Assembly: GCA_040752515.1 (NCBI GenBank)
Contig: JBFMGQ010000005.1
Location: 60,853-124,852 of the forward strand
DNA from: Tenuifilum sp040752515
GTDB taxonomy: Bacteria; Bacteroidota; Bacteroidia; Bacteroidales; Tenuifilaceae
Direction: 5' to 3'
DNA: 64,000 nucleotides
The notes beneath the pieces are model-generated. The model was not told the origin of the DNA. It searched no databases and saw only the letters and a program-made list of their open reading frames with translations. A program made the translations under genes and the position numbers. Below, one piece after another: positions 60,701 to 64,000 of this stretch; the first letter of the stretch is position 1; each line of letters begins with the position of its first letter.

Positions 60701-61147
60701 AAGTTTTTCACGGATCAGCTGGTTGTCGGTTAATTTGAATAGGTATAGCTTGGCGTGGTTTGGCTCAAGGGTTTTACGTATGGTAATTCTATTCTCAGCA
60801 ATTTGCTTAATAAAGAAGCCAATTTGTTCGTAAAACTGTCTGGTGTCAAACTCCTCACTATTAACAGCCTTTTTAATGGATTGAAAAAACAACTCCGTTT
60901 TTTCGTCATCGCTCATACTTTGCGTTTCGGCGTACTCAAATAAAAGGTTGTTGTAGCGGTCAACATCGAGTCCAACCAAAACCTTTAGCTCAACAGCAGG
61001 ATTGTCCTTGAGAGCATCAATAAGTTCCCTAATACCCGAAAAATAAAAGAACCCTACCAAAAACTTCAACTCCTTGCTAACTCTAATTATCTCGGAAATT
61101 CTTTTCTTTAAATCCTTTGTGGGACTATTGGTAATAAAATTTGACAT
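57773..61147 (-). CDS. PLD-domain SNF2-like helicase, defence-associated
   Basis: This protein has 1124 residues. Residues 1-190 form a phospholipase-D-like domain with NHAKLYLF (H131, K133) and ITGSSNLTRAGL. Residues about 250-500 are helicase lobe 1: ADVVGLGKTIIAC (K285), VDEAHRFRN (D357EAH) and LLTATPFNN. A roughly 200-residue helical insert follows. Helicase lobe 2 has IIFSEYADTVDYLYDHF, LLCTDKLSEGFNLN and VIQRLGRINRIS. Such proteins translocate on DNA in restriction-like systems; PLD domains may add nuclease activity. It is the first gene of the operon, 44 nt before the methyltransferase. Confidence 0.9.
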   Translation of the reverse strand: MSNFITNSPTKDLKKRISEIIRVSKELKFLVGFFYFSGIRELIDALKDNPAVELKVLVGLDVDRYNNLLFEYAETQSMSDDEKTELFFQSIKKAVNSEEFDTRQFYEQIGFFIKQIAENRITIRKTLEPNHAKLYLFKLTDNQLIREKLFITGSSNLTRAGLTTQNEFNVEISDYGFDEAEKYFDTLWDSAIRITEWEDVKKRLIEVIEKETHVKQVTPFEAYLLVLKSYLEAYEHKDIGTYLPQFLEKIGYKPYRYQLDAVQLALSIIEQHNGVLIADVVGLGKTIIACTIAKALRKRGMVICPPGLMGDENKNEGWRKYLDQFQLYDWEVRSQGKLEETFEYIKDRDDFEIIIVDEAHRFRNPDTQSYEFLRNICRGKSVILLTATPFNNKPSDILALLNLFIIPRKSSITLDYDLVSQFRSFGYLFDMLSFIKKNHSSSDTIKRNKARAYYKSIFDEDTIQIAKVARKTHLLAKQIRDIIEPITIRRNRLDLMKNPYYQNEVNELSVVKDPMEWFFELTPEQSVFYDEIINHYFADPDEGGLFSGAIYRPFEYEGGISGDSNDRELNRELLQQRNLFDIMRRLVVKRFESSFGSFEKTIQNFKRTYTTVLEFITKTGNGDPLKGEYILDRDLLENIVGLEMDEIEERLVEYEQKIRDGVYPKKHKRYKVGTFRAKNKFIEDIEADLVLFDEIIKRLAEFNLLHNDPKATCLISSIEHEIAKPTNGNEPKRKYIIFSEYADTVDYLYDHFEKLKPALAKRTLVVRGNITQGKYDEIIRNFDAANQKPLDSYDILLCTDKLSEGFNLNRAGMIINYDIPWNPVRVIQRLGRINRISKKVFEHLYIVNFFPTEQGAELVKSRQIAQNKMFMIHNTLGEDAKIFDIDEEPTPAKLYQKIMQNPDTAEEESFFTRVLNLYNENKEKYPEVVAKLENAPARIKVAKPSDENNVIVCFKKNRMYIRMSDLDSNPKAVVDTSLEFVLDKLICSPDTQRLPLDNDFWDHYQRIKTFKAKAELAPSEQSIEKVALNNLNYWLRLQESDLLPYKPFMRTLREDILDYGTLSQFTLRRIANLKNNGNGLTDVINEISKLINELGENYLEREKKRMSKTETEIIIAIRNVKESN

Positions 61148-61523
61148 GGAGTAATGATTTTATACCAAAATTAAGTAAAATGATTCAAATTAATTTAAAC
61201 AAACTATAAAAATATAAAAAAGGAATAGAATTGCAGCGAAAATGTTACAAATTAAATTTTTGAGTCATAAATTAAAAACAATCGGAGATAGTTTAAAATC
61301 ATTAAAAAGAGCATGGATAAATAATTAAACATCCTGTAGCAAAGCACCCCTCTATTCCTCCGATTGTTCCAAGGAATTGGTTAAATACCATAATTATTTG
61401 AATATTAAGAAAACTAAAAGTAAAAAACCAAGTGCAGGGCAAATTTATTTGACCCTGCTCTTGGTCAATCCACCAGGCTTTTCTATCTGCTCAGTTTACC
61501 TGAGCAGATTGTAAAGCCGACGT
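61148..61523. other. intergenic region with nested hairpins between defence and mobilization genes
   Basis: 61148-61440 is AT-rich leader of the helicase gene with no ORF. 61449-61468 holds TTGACC/GGTCAA (6 bp, 8-nt loop). 61476-61518 holds a perfect 10-bp stem ATCTGCTCAG (61485-61494)/CTGAGCAGAT (61500-61509), 5-nt loop, inside an outer 6-bp stem GGCTTT/AAAGCC. There is no T run for either strand, so a simple terminator is not supported. It could be an operator, RNA element or the end of the mobilization transcript. Confidence 0.45.
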
Positions 61524-62183
61524 TTAGTCTGATATGTCAATTTTTTCTTTTAATTTTTCCGCCTCCTCCCTGGCACGTTTTGCCTCCAACTCCTTCTGCT
61601 TTGCTATTGCATTAGCTTCATTGAACCTTTTAATTTCTTCCTCTCGTTTTAAAACGTACTTCTGAACTTTCTCTTTATTATTAGAATAATAGGAATCAAT
61701 ATCATAAATAAATTCGGTTGTATTGCTATAATTCTTACGAATGAAATTGACATCCATAGAGCGAACCCTTAAAAACCGGTACTTAAAATCACTATCAATC
61801 GAATTCTTTAACTGTAATTTCAGATTACTCATGGAATAGATAAGCATAGAAATAGTAAAAATCGAAATAACAATGTAAGATGCAATACCTATGATCCACC
61901 AATGCGAGTTTTTTATCTCAATAACCCGATGAACAATCTCTTTTTGCTTCCTCTCGGAGATGTCCTTTAGTCGATCTAAAGCAAATATTACATCATCAAA
62001 CTTGGTATCAGTTTCAAAAAATTTCATAAAGATTTTGTTGGATGCATCAAGAACCTTATTTATACTGTCTTTAAAAGGTTGCAAGTCGTCTGTTTGACTA
62101 GGCTTACTAATAGTCTTTTTGATTTCTTCAATCTGACTGGCCATTTCCTCCAGGACGGTCAAAACTTGTTCTTCGTTATTCAT
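61524..62183 (-). CDS. coiled-coil membrane protein of the mobilization block
   Basis: This protein has 219 residues. An N-terminal helical segment (EEMASQIEEIKKTISK), one transmembrane helix (WWIIGIASYIVISIFTISML, about 95-115) and a long charged C-terminal coiled coil (REEEIKRF...KELEAKRAREEAEKLK) are seen. It starts 4 nt after the relaxase stop, a position often held by accessory mobilization proteins in Bacteroidota elements. It has no recognised domain. It may link the relaxosome to the membrane (inference). Confidence 0.7.
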   Translation of the reverse strand: MNNEEQVLTVLEEMASQIEEIKKTISKPSQTDDLQPFKDSINKVLDASNKIFMKFFETDTKFDDVIFALDRLKDISERKQKEIVHRVIEIKNSHWWIIGIASYIVISIFTISMLIYSMSNLKLQLKNSIDSDFKYRFLRVRSMDVNFIRKNYSNTTEFIYDIDSYYSNNKEKVQKYVLKREEEIKRFNEANAIAKQKELEAKRAREEAEKLKEKIDISD

Positions 62184-62187
62184 AATA

Positions 62188-62985
62188 CTATAGGGTTAGA
62201 TTGTTATTAGAATTAGATTTTTGGACAATTTTTCTTTCCAAATGCTTTTTACCATTAGAAACCAATTGGGATAACGATTTGTAAGCATACCGCTTACCAA
62301 TATCAGAACCCTTATAGGTATTACCTCCCAAACAAAAGTTAACTCCATACTCCTTTCCTGTATTGACATGGCGAAGCACCTCCATACCAATACCTATATC
62401 CTTTAACTTTAGAGCTAAGTCATAAAGTGAATTAACCCCATTACTATTTAACATGCTGTCAATGGCATTCCGTAGGTAGGATACATCATCGGAAGGTTTT
62501 TGGGATCTGGTTGCTTTCCTATTATTTGCAATTTTTTGGACACAAACCAGGTTAAACTCTTTTTCTAACTCCTTAGCCCAATTTACCGTTTTGGATTTAA
62601 AGTAGTAATCACTAACAGCCCTGCCATCAAATCCAACCCTATTGGCAATGATGTGACAATGAGAATGTTTCTTATCGTTGTGCTTAACCACTAAAAACTG
62701 ATGATTGTCGTTTGAGAAACCAGCCTTTTCCATAAATCTAAGTGCAATTTCCAGCATTCGTTCATGCGTTATACTATCTTCATTGGAAAAGGAAAGAGAT
62801 GTATGCCAAACCGGTTTTGAGATAAACATATTCTCCTCTCTTACAGCCAAAAAATCCCGGAGGAGTTCCCGTGGAGAACTACCTACCAGGTTATTCTGAA
62901 ATAGAATTTCAGGGTTTTTCTTTTCCTGTAAGCAATAGTAAAGGATTCCTCTAAACCCTTTACCAGTTTTTGTTTTACCTACCAT
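62188..62985 (-). CDS. relaxase/mobilization nuclease (MobB-like)
   Basis: This 265-residue protein has GKGFRGILYYCLQ at the start, the metal-binding histidine cluster HSHCHIIANRV (about 107-117) and downstream YFKSKTVNWAKELEKEF, as in Bacteroidota MobP-type relaxases. It would nick at oriT and carry the strand during conjugal transfer by a helper element. It is shorter than many relaxases (300-400 residues) but has an intact frame with motifs in place. It overlaps mobC by 11 bp. Confidence 0.9.
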   Translation of the reverse strand: MVGKTKTGKGFRGILYYCLQEKKNPEILFQNNLVGSSPRELLRDFLAVREENMFISKPVWHTSLSFSNEDSITHERMLEIALRFMEKAGFSNDNHQFLVVKHNDKKHSHCHIIANRVGFDGRAVSDYYFKSKTVNWAKELEKEFNLVCVQKIANNRKATRSQKPSDDVSYLRNAIDSMLNSNGVNSLYDLALKLKDIGIGMEVLRHVNTGKEYGVNFCLGGNTYKGSDIGKRYAYKSLSQLVSNGKKHLERKIVQKSNSNNNLTL

Positions 62986-63289
62986 TGCTTAAAATTTTCT
63001 CAACTACCAGTTTAATTTCACCTACTAACCTGGAAAGTTCTGCCTGCATAAAATGGCCAGAGTTATAGCGTTTAGCCACTTGATTTAAATTATTGGCCAT
63101 ACCGGCAAGGGTTCTATAAAGCATCTTTTGCTCCTCAGAAAACCTTTTGGGTTTTACATCGTAGCCCAAAGCAACCTCCCTCACAAATCTGGAGAGGTTT
63201 CTACCCGATTCTGTTGCTTTGCGTTTAATAGAGGCATGTTCAATAAAAGAAAGCCTTACCCTGAGAATTTTAGTTCGTTTAATTACCAT
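62975..63289 (-). CDS. MobC-like relaxosome protein
   Basis: This 104-residue protein starts with a strand KILRVRLSFIEHASIKRKA, then helices (SGRNLSRFVREVALG), the ribbon-helix-helix pattern of MobC accessory proteins. The C-terminal half holds LYRTLAGMANNLNQVAKRYN, the usual MobC block. It binds oriT and helps the relaxase. The relaxase follows directly with overlapping codons. Confidence 0.88.
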   Translation of the reverse strand: MVIKRTKILRVRLSFIEHASIKRKATESGRNLSRFVREVALGYDVKPKRFSEEQKMLYRTLAGMANNLNQVAKRYNSGHFMQAELSRLVGEIKLVVEKILSNGR

Positions 63290-63297
63290 AATCTAAA

Positions 63298-63345
63298 ATT
63301 TGCGAACAAAGTGAGCAAATCCATTTTCAAGCGAAGCGCGAAAAT
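63298..63345. other. candidate origin of transfer: two similar hairpins before mobC
   Basis: ATTTGC (63298-63303)/GCAAAT (63315-63320) and ATTTTC (63323-63328)/GAAAAT (63340-63345) are adjacent inverted repeats with equal 6-bp stems and equal 11-nt spacers, 25 bp apart. They sit 9 bp upstream of the mobC start, where oriT is often found. No nick site is identified. Confidence 0.5.
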
Positions 63346-63357
63346 CGAGATAGAGGC

Positions 63358-63933
63358 CTACATGGCCACTATCTCGCTGTAACCCCCTCCCTTACCCTTC
63401 TTAGTGGTTAAATATTCATTGAGGTCTTTAAAAGAGGAATACATATTTGAGCGATCATCCACTTTAGCACCAAAAGATTGAGATAACGAATAGGCTACTT
63501 CCCTTCCCCTCTCATCATTGTCCAGGAAAAGAATAATATTCTGATACCTTTCTAATAATGTAACAGATTTTTTAATCAATGATAAGGAGTTTAAGGAAAG
63601 CAAATCGTAGTTAACAAAGGAGTCTATATTCAACTGAACAAAGGACAACAAATCAAAAAAGCCTTCAAAAACACATACTGAAGAACTTGAATGATTAATG
63701 ACACTAATTGCCTTTACAGTAGCTCCCTTGAACGATTTGTCTCTTATTTCCCAGCCACCAATAATATTTTCAAAACCAATTGAGGAATAATGCGCATTAC
63801 CAACCGTGTATTCAATTTGCCTGCAAAATTTCTTAGCAATACCAATATCAATTCCCCTTGATTCAATATAGTTAATCACTATTGTCCGACTAAAATGCAA
63901 ATATTGGGTCTTACGCCAATAAATGCATGATAA
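63358..63933 (-). pseudogene. TOPRIM (DnaG-like) primase, 5' part interrupted
   Basis: The readable frame has YIESRGIDIGIAKKFCRQIEY, IGFENIIGGWEIRDKSFKG, the TOPRIM Glu in VCVFEGFFDLLSF and the Asp pair in IILFLDNDERGREVA. This matches the second half of short Bacteroidota mobile-element primases, which normally begin with a CHC2 zinc finger about 100 residues earlier. Upstream the frame has an in-frame TGA at 63934-63936, beyond which similar-looking sequence (NYCFEGGG) continues. Either a nonsense mutation split the gene or a shorter protein starts at TTG 63900. Confidence 0.65.
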
Positions 63934-64000
63934 TCAGATATTAAAATTCATTACTAAAAAGAGACCTCCCCCCTCAAAACAATAGTTGAAGTTGTCCCTT

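Larger units (their letters stand above)
48167..64000. mobile_element. ssrA-integrated mobilizable defence island (left part)
   Basis: The interval begins at the ssrA 3' remnant and contains a DUF262 gene, a five-gene defence-like operon and a mobilization block (MobC, relaxase, candidate oriT, primase remnant). Base composition shifts to AT-rich in 50.1-54.5 kb and 61.1-64.0 kb against the flanking chromosome. No integrase is visible; it and the right attachment site are expected beyond the window. The element looks like an integrative mobilizable element, as no conjugation (tra) genes are seen. Confidence 0.75.

Noticed and set aside
54009..61147. DISARM or a classical type I restriction system
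   Set aside because: The helicase-methylase pair recalls DISARM class 1, but DrmA, DrmB and DrmC are absent. HsdS and a typical HsdR are absent too.
1..64000. CRISPR arrays, rRNA genes, insertion sequences
   Set aside because: No regularly spaced repeats of 24-40 bp, no rRNA-like stretches and no transposase reading frames were seen.

Overview
The window reads as chromosome of an anaerobic member of the Bacteroidota, probably a Bacteroidales relative. The pointers are a short RpoD lacking region 1.1, a subtilase with a type IX secretion C-terminal sorting domain, TPR and two-component-propeller histidine kinases, a single-chain pyruvate:ferredoxin oxidoreductase, and promoters of the Bacteroidota form (TTTG, about 19 bases, TAnnTTTG) with weak Shine-Dalgarno sites. 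It splits into a chromosomal part (1 to about 48,160) and a mobilizable, defence-carrying island that starts at a 3' remnant of the tmRNA gene ssrA and runs off the right edge.

The chromosomal part begins with housekeeping genes: the ribBA end, fmt, a panB-rluA-glucosaminidase operon on the minus strand, dnaK, a MORN-like protein, a secreted subtilase and xseA. Two paralogous TPR histidine kinases follow. The second overlaps xseB, and a 213-bp tandem duplication has left a truncated xseB copy in front of the intact one. Next come a class III cyclase with adenylate-type specificity residues behind a degenerate receiver domain, cytidine deaminase, and an aspartase fused to an N-terminal cyclic-nucleotide-binding domain. 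These suggest a local cAMP circuit. A trypsin-fold protein lacking the catalytic His and a 41-residue membrane peptide diverge from a STAND NTPase. An amino-sugar-kinase-like gene, a peptide-binding lipoprotein, a Crp/Fnr regulator, a glycosyltransferase, rpoD, rpe and a glutamine amidotransferase (TrpG/PabA) follow.

The best signal is at 31,012-31,360, upstream of a seven-gene aromatic operon (tyrA, DAHP synthase-chorismate mutase, aroB, aroD, aroE, aroA, aroC). One promoter is followed by two complete transcription attenuators in series. Each has a 27-codon leader ORF crowded with tyrosine codons (the second has seven in a row, then Phe), a competing antiterminator pairing, and a GC hairpin with a U run. 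Tyrosine shortage would have to stall a ribosome twice before polymerase reaches tyrA. After the operon come a saccharopine/alanine-dehydrogenase-family enzyme, nifJ, a hybrid propeller histidine kinase and a nuclease lipoprotein.

The island (48,167 to beyond 64,000) has the ssrA fragment and paired 11-bp repeats at its left end, a DUF262/HNH restriction-like gene, and the tail of a lost methyltransferase. A five-gene minus-strand operon follows in this order of transcription: PLD-SNF2 helicase, Eco57I-type methyltransferase, OLD-family ATPase-TOPRIM nuclease, a PIN-GNAT-ASCH/EVE-like fusion, and a stand-alone ASCH protein. A mobilization block (TOPRIM primase remnant, candidate oriT with two 6-bp/11-nt hairpins, MobC, relaxase, coiled-coil membrane protein) completes the visible part. 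No integrase is visible; it would be expected beyond the right edge with the intact ssrA.
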